From an uncultured Shewanella sp. (GTDB taxonomy: Bacteria > Pseudomonadota > Gammaproteobacteria > Enterobacterales > Shewanellaceae), in NCBI RefSeq assembly GCF_947501665.1, contig NZ_CANMWS010000023.1, positions 1-64,000 of the forward strand: a stretch of 64,000 bases of DNA. Reading direction: 5' to 3'. Positions 32,694 through 42,086 of the stretch are shown here, piece after piece (position 1 is the first letter of the stretch; every line of letters begins with the position of its first letter). The notes under the pieces were generated by a model. That model made no database searches. It saw only the letters and a program-made list of their open reading frames with translations, and was not told the DNA's origin. A program made the translations under genes and the position numbers.

Positions 32694-35492
32694 TTATTTT
32701 GGCAAATGTTTCATGAGATCTTTGGTTGTTAAGGTATGGAAGCCAGATGCTGTAAGTAGTTGATTAACTTTACCCTGATTGTTAGGAGCAATACGAAAAT
32801 AATTAGCACTTTGATTAAAATGTACTTGTACATTTTTATAGTTTTCAATACCGATAGTTTTGATATGCTTATTCTTTTTAGGTAAAAATTTATCAAATTT
32901 TATGTGATATTTCTTTTTAGTCCGAGCAACATAAGATTCCCATAGTTTTTTAGCTTCTATGCTAAATTCAGGCTGCAATGATAAAGGTAACTTCTTTACA
33001 TAAGCTTCACTTGCTAATCTAATCTCTTTATTGGTATAGCCAGAACTCCCCCATTCCCGATTATCCAAATCCTCACTTACAAGTTCATCGATACTCTTTG
33101 AAAATTGACTGACTTTACAACTTTTGCCAAACGCAATATCAGCACCACGTAATAATTCAAATAAATTCCCATTAAGTTTAGGTTTACACTTTCTCAAATC
33201 ACCTTTGATATAATGTTCATCGACTTGAGAAGATTTAACTTCTGTATAATCATATTCACTTTTCTTAACAAATAAACTGGCTAAGTAATCTTTAACTAAA
33301 CGACTCTTTTTGGCATCTAATACATTAATGTTGCCAATTTCCAAATCTGCAAAAGAAGGACTGTTCTTATTTACGCCATACACATTACCGTGGAATGCCG
33401 TTAAAGTTTCTGCCTCTGCTAAAGTCGTGACTATTTCATCTTCACAATTACGATACCGTAAACATTCTCGCACTCCCGTTAATGGAACAATGTCAGTAAC
33501 TTTAGATAACTCCAAACCAAAGCTATTAAATTGTGTTTTTCTAAAATGACTATTTTGAAATACTTCAAAATAAGAGAACTCATTAATAAAATGACCTTTC
33601 CCTTTTATTGATTTAAGCTTATTTCCTATATGGAGATCACCAAAACTATAAAAACGCGCAGGGGGAGAATAAGCAATAATTTTTGTCACAACCCCCTCTT
33701 CTGATTCATTTTCCTCTTTCGGATTAGCAGGATCATAAAGCAATTGCTTAAACGCATAAGATTCAGCTTGCAGCCGATAACGCTCATTACTAAATTTTGC
33801 AGTATCAATAGTCACTCTACCTGCTTGATTCAATCCCAAAATAGCTGAAGCATTCAATACATAGATATCCGCTTTTAAATCCAGTTGATTTTCTACCTGA
33901 ATGGATACTTGCTGCGCTTGCCGATTATCGACTCTAATACCAGCACTCCACTCTTTTTTGTTAGATTGTTCGAGTGAATAAGGGTTAATATTTTCAATAG
34001 CTTTAGCCTGAATGGCCAGCTTATTGGCTAAAATATGCGCCGATACTTGTTTATTGACCTTACCCGTTTTTTCATTGACATCATAAAAAATACCAAACTT
34101 TAGCGCCGTTGGATCCTTCGTTAATGGTAAGGCTTTTAAACTGCCATCAGAGTAAGCTTCTCGCTGACTACGAGAACCATTAACCACAAAGCCTTTATTA
34201 GATTTAAGCGCCATGTTAGTGGCTTTTAGTCTGCCGCCAAAACTGTTGTGAATATTATAGGTAGTTTCAATATTAAGGATGCCTGCGGTGATCTTAGCAT
34301 TGTTGATCATTCGCTTGGCGGCAATATCCACTTGATTGTCGGCTTGGATAAAGCCTTGTTGTCTCACATCTGTAATGGCCATGAATTTAGCATCATGGGT
34401 GATGACTTTTGCTGAGGTGGTGAACTTAATATCCTTTGAGGATTTAATGCTGAGCAGATTATCTGAGATGAGTTGACCTCGCAGCTCGACACCTTGATGC
34501 AGTTCTCCCCCTTTCTTATTGGTCAATGTGTTGGATGCCGCAATGGTTTGCAAATAAATGCCTTCATTGGGAGCATAGAACTGGCCATTGTGGGTACTGG
34601 TGGCTAATATATCTGATGCCGTATTGAGCTTAGTGTTTTTCGCAATGACGATTTTTTTGGGGCTGGCAATGGCAATACTGGCCGCCTTTAGATTGCCGCC
34701 CACAGTATGACTGCTCGCGCTTTCCTTCGCCGCTTTAATGGCTAAATCATCATAATTGATTGTCAATAGCCCGCTATAGAGGTTAATGCCACCAGAGCCA
34801 ACAATTTTATTGCCCTTAGGGTGAACAATGTAACCGCCTTGCGGGTGGCTATCGGCACGTAGGTTTAAATCAAGCACACCTGCTGTGGTGATATTATCCG
34901 CCAATAATTCTAGAGACAAAATTCCCGGCGCCGATAATTTATTCACCTTAATGGTGCCACCAGCGCGCGCGGATAATTGACCGACCTTGCCCTTTTTAAG
35001 CATGTCTTCTGGCTTGCTTCCCATTGTCGCAACCGCCATAGTGACACGATTAATATTGTCAAAACCACAATTTGTACAAGTAATGGTTTGTTTGGCTCCT
35101 TTCACCAGCAGCAGAATATCAGCGGGTTGACCGACAATTTTAATGTCTTGCTCTAAAACCATTTTAGTCGCTTCGATGACAATGGTTTTCGCGGGGGCTT
35201 GAGCATTGAAAGCCCCCTTTGCACCGCCACCATTGAAAATCACTAAAGGTTTTTTCGATACCGAAAATTCACCGAATTTATTGTAAGAGACCCCTTTTTT
35301 AGGCGCTGCAGGTACCAGCATATCTTGCTGAGTATTAGAGTGCTGAATAAGTTTGCCCTTAATCTTACCAACAGCTTGAAGATCAAAGGTCGAGGCATTG
35401 ACCGAACACACCGACATAATACTGATGCACAAGCTCAAGTGCACCATGCTCTTAACCATGCTCTCAATTGGAGCCACCACCGAATTAACCAT
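32694..35492 (-). CDS. TPS-domain haemagglutinin-like exoprotein (N-terminal half)
   Basis: About 932 residues. The start is set at ATG 35492 with GAGG upstream; a signal peptide (MVHLSLCISIMSVCSVNAS) follows. Then comes the layout of a two-partner-secretion domain: VSYNKFGEFSVSKK and TITCTNCGFDNINRVTMAV (the CxxC of TPS domains), although the usual NPNL/NPNG signatures are not visible. Beta-helix repeats extend to about residue 600. The last 300 residues (charged, Lys-rich, with Cys) match nothing known to me. The gene downstream encodes what would normally be the rest of the same protein. No TpsB gene is adjacent. Confidence 0.7.
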   Translation of the reverse strand: MVNSVVAPIESMVKSMVHLSLCISIMSVCSVNASTFDLQAVGKIKGKLIQHSNTQQDMLVPAAPKKGVSYNKFGEFSVSKKPLVIFNGGGAKGAFNAQAPAKTIVIEATKMVLEQDIKIVGQPADILLLVKGAKQTITCTNCGFDNINRVTMAVATMGSKPEDMLKKGKVGQLSARAGGTIKVNKLSAPGILSLELLADNITTAGVLDLNLRADSHPQGGYIVHPKGNKIVGSGGINLYSGLLTINYDDLAIKAAKESASSHTVGGNLKAASIAIASPKKIVIAKNTKLNTASDILATSTHNGQFYAPNEGIYLQTIAASNTLTNKKGGELHQGVELRGQLISDNLLSIKSSKDIKFTTSAKVITHDAKFMAITDVRQQGFIQADNQVDIAAKRMINNAKITAGILNIETTYNIHNSFGGRLKATNMALKSNKGFVVNGSRSQREAYSDGSLKALPLTKDPTALKFGIFYDVNEKTGKVNKQVSAHILANKLAIQAKAIENINPYSLEQSNKKEWSAGIRVDNRQAQQVSIQVENQLDLKADIYVLNASAILGLNQAGRVTIDTAKFSNERYRLQAESYAFKQLLYDPANPKEENESEEGVVTKIIAYSPPARFYSFGDLHIGNKLKSIKGKGHFINEFSYFEVFQNSHFRKTQFNSFGLELSKVTDIVPLTGVRECLRYRNCEDEIVTTLAEAETLTAFHGNVYGVNKNSPSFADLEIGNINVLDAKKSRLVKDYLASLFVKKSEYDYTEVKSSQVDEHYIKGDLRKCKPKLNGNLFELLRGADIAFGKSCKVSQFSKSIDELVSEDLDNREWGSSGYTNKEIRLASEAYVKKLPLSLQPEFSIEAKKLWESYVARTKKKYHIKFDKFLPKKNKHIKTIGIENYKNVQVHFNQSANYFRIAPNNQGKVNQLLTASGFHTLTTKDLMKHLPK

Positions 35493-35506
35493 TCGATTCA
35501 CACCAC

Positions 35507-35530
35507 CTCGCCGATATAAATGTCGGCGAG
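35507..35530 (-). promoter_or_regulatory. Hairpin overlapping the ribosome site of the TPS gene
   Basis: On the minus strand CTCGCCGA, an 8-base loop and TCGGCGAG form a perfect 8-bp stem. The last bases of the stem are part of the CGAGG ribosome site for ATG 35492, so folding would block translation, as in RNA thermometers. The reading is inference. Confidence 0.45.
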
Positions 35531-35865
35531 TATTAACAAATAACAACATAAAAAACCTTCATTGGTTTAAAAAATAAAACACAAGGAAGGAAAATCGAGG
35601 CCATCACATTTGCATACAGGTATTTTTGGCAACCTAATGCGGCAACCTCATGCGGCAGACAATCGATAGGGCAATCTCAGATCACTGTCCTTGTGTGCTT
35701 TTACGTTTTAGAAAACGCTTTTTCACTCCGTTGGCTTAACCTCATCACTAAAACTAACAGCCAAAACATTAAGCGCTTGAACTCAACGCTTAGATTCTAG
35801 CTGACACTCACTGAATAGAGGAGCAATCTCAAAACTGCCAACGGTGACATAAGCTCAACTAAACA
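35531..35865 (-). promoter_or_regulatory. Upstream region of the split exoprotein operon
   Basis: About 335 bp with no ORF. It contains the promoter of the exoprotein operon and two near-copies of ATGCGGCA around 35637-35657. No operator could be named. Confidence 0.35.
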
Positions 35866-36255
35866 TTAACCTACACGAATAATTTTTGGTTTATCGTGAG
35901 CACAGTCTTTATCACTGTAATAAATAACCGTTTTTTTACCTGTGGCGAAGGCGGTTAATAAACGAGATAAGACTTGATGACGACGATCCGCAGGCACATT
36001 ATCCGCAATAGCAAAATAATCTTTGCCTTTGCATATTGATTTTTCGGGCATGTTATCCAATTTCACCAAAATACGATCGCTGTTGGTGTAGGTGAATACA
36101 TGGGTCACCACCCCCACTTTATGCCCCGCATTCACCCCAAAAGCACAACATAGCCCCAAGGCGATGACACTGGCTTTAAGTAAGTTTTTGACACGCTTGA
36201 CTAAGCAAGTATTCGCTAAAAGCGCTTGTATTTTTTTAACAACTGAGACGTTCAT
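35866..36255 (-). CDS. Small secreted protein related to DUF5992-like proteins
   Basis: A 129-residue protein with a long basic N-region and a hydrophobic signal (ASVIALGLCCAFGVNAG). The mature part shares its plan with the DUF5992-like protein at 728-1060: two cysteines (SICKGKD and DKDCAHD), RLLTAFATGKKTVIYYS and a short C-terminal strand. It lies upstream of the exoprotein operon on the same strand but 330 bp away. Function unknown. Confidence 0.6.
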   Translation of the reverse strand: MNVSVVKKIQALLANTCLVKRVKNLLKASVIALGLCCAFGVNAGHKVGVVTHVFTYTNSDRILVKLDNMPEKSICKGKDYFAIADNVPADRRHQVLSRLLTAFATGKKTVIYYSDKDCAHDKPKIIRVG

Positions 36256-36470
36256 GTTTACCTTTTTTACAATTTTAACAGGACAGATCCAACCTTAAGC
36301 AACAAATGTTAACTTTAGGTTTTAAAGGGGTTGGATAATAGCGGCTAATGAAACACTTGCAATCGCACAACTTATTAAGTGACTGTTTTTATAGCAAAAC
36401 AAGACTAATGTCTAAGGTGGTAATGATCATGAAAAAGAAAAGGGAAAGGATGATCCTAAGCGAGTAAGAA

Positions 36471-36500
36471 GAGCGGTTATCACATCAAGGGATAACCGCT
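36471..36500 (-). terminator. Terminator after the secreted 568-residue protein gene
   Basis: AGCGGTTATC and GATAACCGCT, with a short loop, form a 10-bp stem, followed on the minus strand by CTTCTTACT. It lies about 60 bp after the stop at 36560. Confidence 0.6.
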
Positions 36501-36559
36501 GTCACTGCCATGAGTATCATAAGTGTACTCACGCTAAAAATACATGACTTCAACGTATA

Positions 36560-38266
36560 TTATTTCCATGTATAGCTGAGGCTTTTATCTCCCACAGTAA
36601 TGCGGCCATAATATTGAAACTGCCATTCTTTCCAATTCCATGTGTAGCTTTCTTTATAACTTGATGCACGGATCAGATCCACAAAGGCGCTGTAACTGCC
36701 ATGGGTTTGTGCATTACCCACATAACTGCCCCACATTTGTCTGCCTCTGTCACCTTTACAGCTGTAGATACCGTTGCTCTTATCAGTACAGTCTCGAAAC
36801 ATGGCCACATAACTGTCTCCTTTGCGGCCGACGAGCCAGCGACCTTCTTGTTGCCACTCATCAAACTCACTCTCGGGCCAATAGACATTGACTTTAGTGC
36901 TGATCTCACCCAAACCAAAAGTATTGGCTAAACTTAACTCCGTATTGGGCCAGTATAAAATAAGGGCTAAATTATCTTGCTGTAACACTTTAGGCAAATG
37001 CGTATTGGCTGTATATGGACGGTAAGTCGACCAATCATCGACATTCCCCGATAACGGCCACACCGCAATATCATCAGCCACTGCGACCATTGGCCATTGC
37101 TGATAACCATAATAACCCCCCCAATAATTATCCATGGAGCTTAACGCCGAACCTCCCTGTTTATACAGATTTAATCTCGCCCCGGTCAGCACAGAGCTGC
37201 GGCTAAATGTGGCCCCTATAGTTGCTGCAGTATCTGCAAACCATTGCAGTGCATTAGGAATACCCGCGAAATTTTTAAAGGCTTCATGCTCAGAGAGATC
37301 ATAGTGATTAATCGCCCATAATGTATCTTCTGCTACTGAAGGTGCAAAATAGCCCCCCATGCTCCATTGAAATACCGCTCTGTCTTCACGATTAAGTTCA
37401 CTGTTTAAGGTAAAGCTTTCACTTAACGAATGACTGTTAACAAACTGCCCCGAGAACTGCGTTTGCCATGAATCAAGGACTGGCCTCATATCCAAGGCAC
37501 TCGTTGCCAGAAAGCTGACATCCATCCCCGGATTTGGTGGCACACTGCCCTTCCCTGTGAGTAAATAAATTAACCCATGATTACCTGGATTGCGATAATG
37601 CTCGGTATAGGCGCGGCCCGTTGTCGGCGCATAGGTGCCCGCCTCAGTGGTAAAGAGTAGGAACTGCTTTAATAATTTTTGTGCCGCTAATGAAGCTTGC
37701 GCTTTGATCTCACTGTCTATGGCAAAGTCCGCTAGATTAAGGAGTCCTGCTAAGGTAAATTTATAATACACCGGTGAATTAAATTCATAAAAGCCGTGAG
37801 TGACTTTTAAGTCTAAATAATGCCTTAATCTTTGCTCTAAATTTGCCGTAGGCAAACGACCAAAATGCTCATGTAATAACCATTCACTGGACATCCACAT
37901 GATCATATGATTTTCCGACCAGTACTGATATTGGGTCTCGCCTTGACTGATCCAATAAGGAAAATGTTCAATGCCCGATAATATACGTTCATCATATTGA
38001 TCGGAATTGAGTAAAATACGAATGAGTTTTATCAAGCTAAAGTCAGGAATACGAGCCGTTTGTACGTTAGCTATAATATCATCAACCATGGCCGTATTTT
38101 CTATGCCTTGATAGCTTAGCGCCAGCATATTGTCATGATTAGGTGAGACTGTAGATTGGGTGAGTATTTCATCCACTCGATGTTGGTAACTCGACAAATC
38201 CAGCGCGTTAACCACTGGCGACAACATCACAACAAGCAACAAATAAAAACAATGAAGCGGTTTCAT
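36560..38266 (-). CDS. Secreted protein of unknown function, alpha/alpha-barrel-like
   Basis: About 568 residues starting at ATG 38266, which has a perfect AGGAGG seven bases upstream. Signal peptide: MKPLHCFYLLLVVMLSPVVNA. The N-terminal 300 residues are helical and contain YWSENHMIMWMSSEWLLHEH, a motif I associate with (alpha/alpha) toroid enzymes acting on polysaccharides. The C-terminal half is aromatic and beta-rich (SSMDNYWGGYYGYQQWP, YTWNWKEWQFQYYG). Secreted and possibly a carbohydrate-active enzyme, but no catalytic residues can be named and neighbours give no support. Confidence 0.5.
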   Translation of the reverse strand: MKPLHCFYLLLVVMLSPVVNALDLSSYQHRVDEILTQSTVSPNHDNMLALSYQGIENTAMVDDIIANVQTARIPDFSLIKLIRILLNSDQYDERILSGIEHFPYWISQGETQYQYWSENHMIMWMSSEWLLHEHFGRLPTANLEQRLRHYLDLKVTHGFYEFNSPVYYKFTLAGLLNLADFAIDSEIKAQASLAAQKLLKQFLLFTTEAGTYAPTTGRAYTEHYRNPGNHGLIYLLTGKGSVPPNPGMDVSFLATSALDMRPVLDSWQTQFSGQFVNSHSLSESFTLNSELNREDRAVFQWSMGGYFAPSVAEDTLWAINHYDLSEHEAFKNFAGIPNALQWFADTAATIGATFSRSSVLTGARLNLYKQGGSALSSMDNYWGGYYGYQQWPMVAVADDIAVWPLSGNVDDWSTYRPYTANTHLPKVLQQDNLALILYWPNTELSLANTFGLGEISTKVNVYWPESEFDEWQQEGRWLVGRKGDSYVAMFRDCTDKSNGIYSCKGDRGRQMWGSYVGNAQTHGSYSAFVDLIRASSYKESYTWNWKEWQFQYYGRITVGDKSLSYTWK

Positions 38267-38709
38267 TAAACGTCCTCCTGACATTAAAAAGGGTGAGCTA
38301 AAGGTTCAAAACAACTTTGATTACGCTATCATTAAGCCAATGCTCATTACGCTAACCTGCTTTTAATGTCACAAAAGCATCCGTTAATGTTCTGCTATGC
38401 TGTGCTATTTCCCCTTAAGAGCGCCCATTAAAAAAGCCAGTGACATGCTGTCACTGGCTTGTTAGTCCACTTTTATTCAATAGCTTATCAATGCCTTATT
38501 TTAACAGATTGACAAAACTGACTATGACAATAGCCATGCTCTTCATCAAGTAGATGTTCAGTCAATCGAACATAAATAAGTCATGAATTCTTCATTAACT
38601 GCCCCTCTAATCTAGGGGCTTATAGGCTTGATTGAGCGAATAATGGCAACCTGTAAAACAACTAATATAACAGCTAATATGACATAGAGTATGACATTGA
38701 GTGTGTCCT
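38267..38709. other. 440-bp intergenic stretch before ligA 3' end
   Basis: No gene. It holds the promoter of the minus-strand secreted-protein gene, the strong terminator at 38435-38459, and a smaller GCCCCT/AGGGGC hairpin at 38601-38619. Confidence 0.5.
38435..38459 (-). terminator. Strong intrinsic terminator
   Basis: AGCCAGTGACA and TGTCACTGGCT pair over 11 bp with a 3-base loop; on the minus strand a run of T follows. It lies about 250 bp after ligA and would end the smc-zipA-ligA transcript. Confidence 0.75.
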
Positions 38710-40770
38710 TTACGCGCCGGCTGCCAATACGGCGATTAATTCGGCCTCATCGATAATTTTCACGCCTAAATCTTGGGCTTTAGTCAACTTTGATCCTGCC
38801 GCTTCACCCGCCACTAAACAATCGGTCTTTTTCGACACACTGCCAGCGACTTTTGCACCAAGCGCTTGTAGCTGAGCTTTCGCATCAGTCCGGTTCAATT
38901 GATTTAGCGTGCCCGTTAGGACCCAAGTTTGCCCTTTCAACGACAAGGCCACATCATCGACGGCTTCAATAGCAGGCCAGCTAACACCCGCCTCGATGAG
39001 TTTATCGATGACTTCGACATTATGAGGCTGGCTGAAAAAGTGCACTAAGTGTTGGGCCACGATTCCCCCCACATCTTCAACTTCAATTAACGCCTCCACA
39101 GCGGCGGCTTTTAGAGCATCTAAGGTTTTAAAATGTGCGGCCAAATTGGCCGCAGTGGCTTCACCCACTTCACGAATACCTAAAGCATATAAGAAGCGAG
39201 CAAAGGTGGTTTGTTTGGCATCATTAATAGCACTCACCAGTTTGGTTGCCGATTTCACGCCCATTCTGTCCAGCATAGTCATGGCCGATGCTGACACATG
39301 AAATAAGTCGGCAGGGCTTTGCACTAATTCTTTATCGATAAGCTGTTCAACCACTTTGTCGCCCATACCATCAATATTGAGCGCCTTACGTGACGCAAAA
39401 TGTTTAATGGCTTCTTTACGCTGAGCTTCACAAAATAAGCCCCCAGTACAGCGGGCCACCGCTTCTCCTTCAATACGTTCAATGTCACTGTCACATACAG
39501 GACATGCTGTCGGGAAGACGATGTCTTGAAGCTCAGCCTCTTGCGGTTCATTTTCTTGTGACTCATTCTCTTTTAGCTTAGCGGCGCGATTTTCAAGTAC
39601 AACGGCCACAATTTGTGGAATGACATCACCCGCACGGCGAATAATCACACTGTCACCCACTTTCACATCCAAGCGGGCAATTTCATCGGCATTATGTAAA
39701 GTCGCATTAGAGACAGTCACACCGCCCACAAAGACAGGCTTTAACCTTGCAACCGGTGTGATCGCACCGGTGCGACCTACTTGAAAGTCCACGCCTTCTA
39801 ATCGGGTCATCTCTTCTTGAGCCGGAAATTTAAACGCTGTCGCCCAACGAGGGGCTTTCGCCACAAAGCCTAAATCCAATTGAGCATCAATGTCGTTGAC
39901 TTTAATCACCATGCCATCGATTTCAAATCCCAATTTATCCCGGCGACTCAAAATATCGCTGTAGTAATCCAACACCGCTTTAGGGCTGTCACATAATGCC
40001 ACTTCACGGCTAACGGGAACACCCCAACTTTTTAACTGTTCAAGTTGGGCAAAATGTGTGTTTGCTAAACCCCACGTCGCGGGCTCTACTACCCCAAGGG
40101 CATAGGCATAAAAAGAAAGCGCCCGACTGGCAGTCACTTTGCTGTCAAGTTGTCTCAAACTCCCTGCCGCCGCATTACGAGGGTTAACAAACAGTTTTTC
40201 CCCTTTTGCCTTGGCTTTTTCATTGAGGGCATCAAACGCCGCTTGAGGCATAATCACTTCACCCCGAACTTCTAATAAAGGCGGAAAATCATCCCCTCTC
40301 AAGCTTAAGGGGATAGCCTTAATGGTGCGCACATTCTCGGTAATGTCTTCACCTACTAAACCATCACCTCGCGTAGCAGCCCGTTCAAAGAGACCGTTTC
40401 GATACACAATACTCACCGCTAAGCCATCCAACTTAGGCTCACAACAATAAGTTAATGCTTTACCTACTCTGTCTGTCAGGCGTTTATTAAAGGCATCAAA
40501 CTCGATTTCGTTAAACACATTATCTAAGCTCAACATCCGTTTTAAATGCGTAATTTGATCAAACTTGAGCAGCGCTTCTCCACCTACGCGCTGTGTAGGC
40601 GAGTCTTCAAAACGATACTCGGGGTGAGCTTGTTCTAATAATGTTAATTGCTTAATTAAACGATCGTACTCAGCATCTGGAATACTAGGGTTATCATCCA
40701 CATAATAACGGTAATTATGAGCATTGATTAATTGTGTCAATGCCGCTATTTCAGTTTGTACTGAGTTCAT
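38710..40770 (-). CDS. ligA: NAD-dependent DNA ligase
   Basis: Seals nicks in DNA during replication and repair using NAD+. About 686 residues from ATG 40770. The AMP-accepting lysine is in EPKLDGLAVS (about 113). Then RGEVIMP, GFEIDGMVIKVN, the oligonucleotide-binding fold, a four-cysteine zinc site (CPVCDSDI and CTGGLFCEAQ), helix-hairpin-helix motifs and a C-terminal BRCT domain (GQTWVLTGTL). A short Glu/Gln-rich insert before the zinc site (KENESQENEPQEAE) is specific to this lineage. It is third in the smc-zipA-ligA order. Confidence 0.97.
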   Translation of the reverse strand: MNSVQTEIAALTQLINAHNYRYYVDDNPSIPDAEYDRLIKQLTLLEQAHPEYRFEDSPTQRVGGEALLKFDQITHLKRMLSLDNVFNEIEFDAFNKRLTDRVGKALTYCCEPKLDGLAVSIVYRNGLFERAATRGDGLVGEDITENVRTIKAIPLSLRGDDFPPLLEVRGEVIMPQAAFDALNEKAKAKGEKLFVNPRNAAAGSLRQLDSKVTASRALSFYAYALGVVEPATWGLANTHFAQLEQLKSWGVPVSREVALCDSPKAVLDYYSDILSRRDKLGFEIDGMVIKVNDIDAQLDLGFVAKAPRWATAFKFPAQEEMTRLEGVDFQVGRTGAITPVARLKPVFVGGVTVSNATLHNADEIARLDVKVGDSVIIRRAGDVIPQIVAVVLENRAAKLKENESQENEPQEAELQDIVFPTACPVCDSDIERIEGEAVARCTGGLFCEAQRKEAIKHFASRKALNIDGMGDKVVEQLIDKELVQSPADLFHVSASAMTMLDRMGVKSATKLVSAINDAKQTTFARFLYALGIREVGEATAANLAAHFKTLDALKAAAVEALIEVEDVGGIVAQHLVHFFSQPHNVEVIDKLIEAGVSWPAIEAVDDVALSLKGQTWVLTGTLNQLNRTDAKAQLQALGAKVAGSVSKKTDCLVAGEAAGSKLTKAQDLGVKIIDEAELIAVLAAGA

Positions 40771-40794
40771 TAAATTCAATCCCAAAAATAAATC

Positions 40795-40817
40795 AGGCTG
40801 TGCTTATCGCACAGCCT
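40795..40817 (-). terminator. Hairpin between zipA and ligA
   Basis: AGGCTGTGC and GCACAGCCT form a 9-bp stem with a 5-base loop. A T-rich stretch follows on the minus strand only after several bases, so it may act as a partial terminator or protect the mRNA. Confidence 0.5.
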
Positions 40818-40839
40818 CTAAAAAAATGAAAAAAGTGGA

Positions 40840-42063
40840 TTACGCCGATAGCGCTAATTGATTTTTAATACGTTGTAAGTATGCTTGCTTAGTCGACTCA
40901 AGCCAACGTTCTCGGCCGCCATCAAGCACTTGCCCCTGTAAATCATCGGCAATTTGATGGGCACAATTGAGCATGATAGAAAAATTCATCAAGGCATCGC
41001 CATAACACGGCAAGGTCATGAATAAAACGACCCCTTGCGTATTAAACTGCTCCATATGATCGGGATTAAATACACCAGGTTTTACCATGTTAGCCAATGA
41101 AAACAGGACTTGCTCTTTACCCGCATTATCTTGATGGCGATGAAAAATATTCATCTCCCCAAATTTAAAGTTCAAGGCCAGTAAACAAGGAAGCAGTTCT
41201 GCACCATTAAAAATCTCTCCTTCCTTGGCTGTGACATGTAACACCAACACATCTTGTGGCTCTGAGGTTTCACTCACTTCCTCTTTTTGTTCTTGCGGTA
41301 ATGCTTCTTGAGCTTTTGATGTATTGTTCACTGATTGATGTTCTGAGCCCAGCACCTGAGATTGGCTTTGACTTGATGCAGCACTGTACAGCGAAGCTTG
41401 TTGCTGAGAGCCTTCAGCAATAACGTCTTGTTTTCCTTGCTCAGCCTCTTGCTCAGCCTCTTGCTCAGCATAACCAAACAGAAGCGCATCTTGATGAGCC
41501 AATGTATCCACTTGTCTGCTCTTTAACGGCGCTTCTTTGATGCTTTTCTCTGGTGTTCTCTTCTCATTAGGGAAGGGCTCAGAAATACCTGGCATCTCAG
41601 TTAAGTGTTCAATATCAACCTGATGTTCTGCTAAAGGCTCTGGTTGAGATGAAGCCACATTTTGTGACGCTATCACTTGAGCCGACTCAACATCTTCTTG
41701 CCTGTGCACAGGCCTGCCACCCGTCCCCACTGGCTCTGTCCGTTGAGGAGATGAACGATGTTCTTGAGTGGGCGTCATCACGGCAGATTGTTGCCCTCTT
41801 CCTCTCGTGGCCTTTGACTCTCTTTGAACAGGATTCATATTCGGCGAAACCCTAGGCTTGGCTTTACTCACCCTCACTTTTCCAATTCCATCAGCATCAA
41901 AACCATCAGCATCTCTGTCAGTTTTCTCCGTAAAACATCCTTTTTGCGATACTTCTTTCAATGATTTTGGTTGCTGTTTTCTAATGGACCAAAAACCATG
42001 CACAAGCACTGCGATAATTGCTATCGCACCTAATATAAGCAATACCAGTTGCAAATTTTCCAT
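40840..42063 (-). CDS. zipA: Cell division protein ZipA
   Basis: Anchors FtsZ filaments to the inner membrane at midcell. The N-terminal helix (LQLVLLILGAIAIIAVLVHGF) is followed by a basic patch, then about 230 residues of low-complexity Gln/Glu/Ser-rich linker with repeated QEAEQEAEQ, and a C-terminal FtsZ-binding domain from VLVLHVTAKEGEIFNGAEL to the end. The 407-residue length reflects the long linker. It lies 23 bp downstream of smc, in the order usual for this group. Confidence 0.95.
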   Translation of the reverse strand: MENLQLVLLILGAIAIIAVLVHGFWSIRKQQPKSLKEVSQKGCFTEKTDRDADGFDADGIGKVRVSKAKPRVSPNMNPVQRESKATRGRGQQSAVMTPTQEHRSSPQRTEPVGTGGRPVHRQEDVESAQVIASQNVASSQPEPLAEHQVDIEHLTEMPGISEPFPNEKRTPEKSIKEAPLKSRQVDTLAHQDALLFGYAEQEAEQEAEQGKQDVIAEGSQQQASLYSAASSQSQSQVLGSEHQSVNNTSKAQEALPQEQKEEVSETSEPQDVLVLHVTAKEGEIFNGAELLPCLLALNFKFGEMNIFHRHQDNAGKEQVLFSLANMVKPGVFNPDHMEQFNTQGVVLFMTLPCYGDALMNFSIMLNCAHQIADDLQGQVLDGGRERWLESTKQAYLQRIKNQLALSA

Positions 42064-42086
42064 TGGCTACCCTGTCTTTCCTATGT

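Noticed and set aside
28850..35549. Single exoprotein broken by one frameshift
   Set aside because: A stop, a 13-bp gap and a second complete export signal separate the halves, so a simple frameshift does not explain the layout, although a read check is still advisable.
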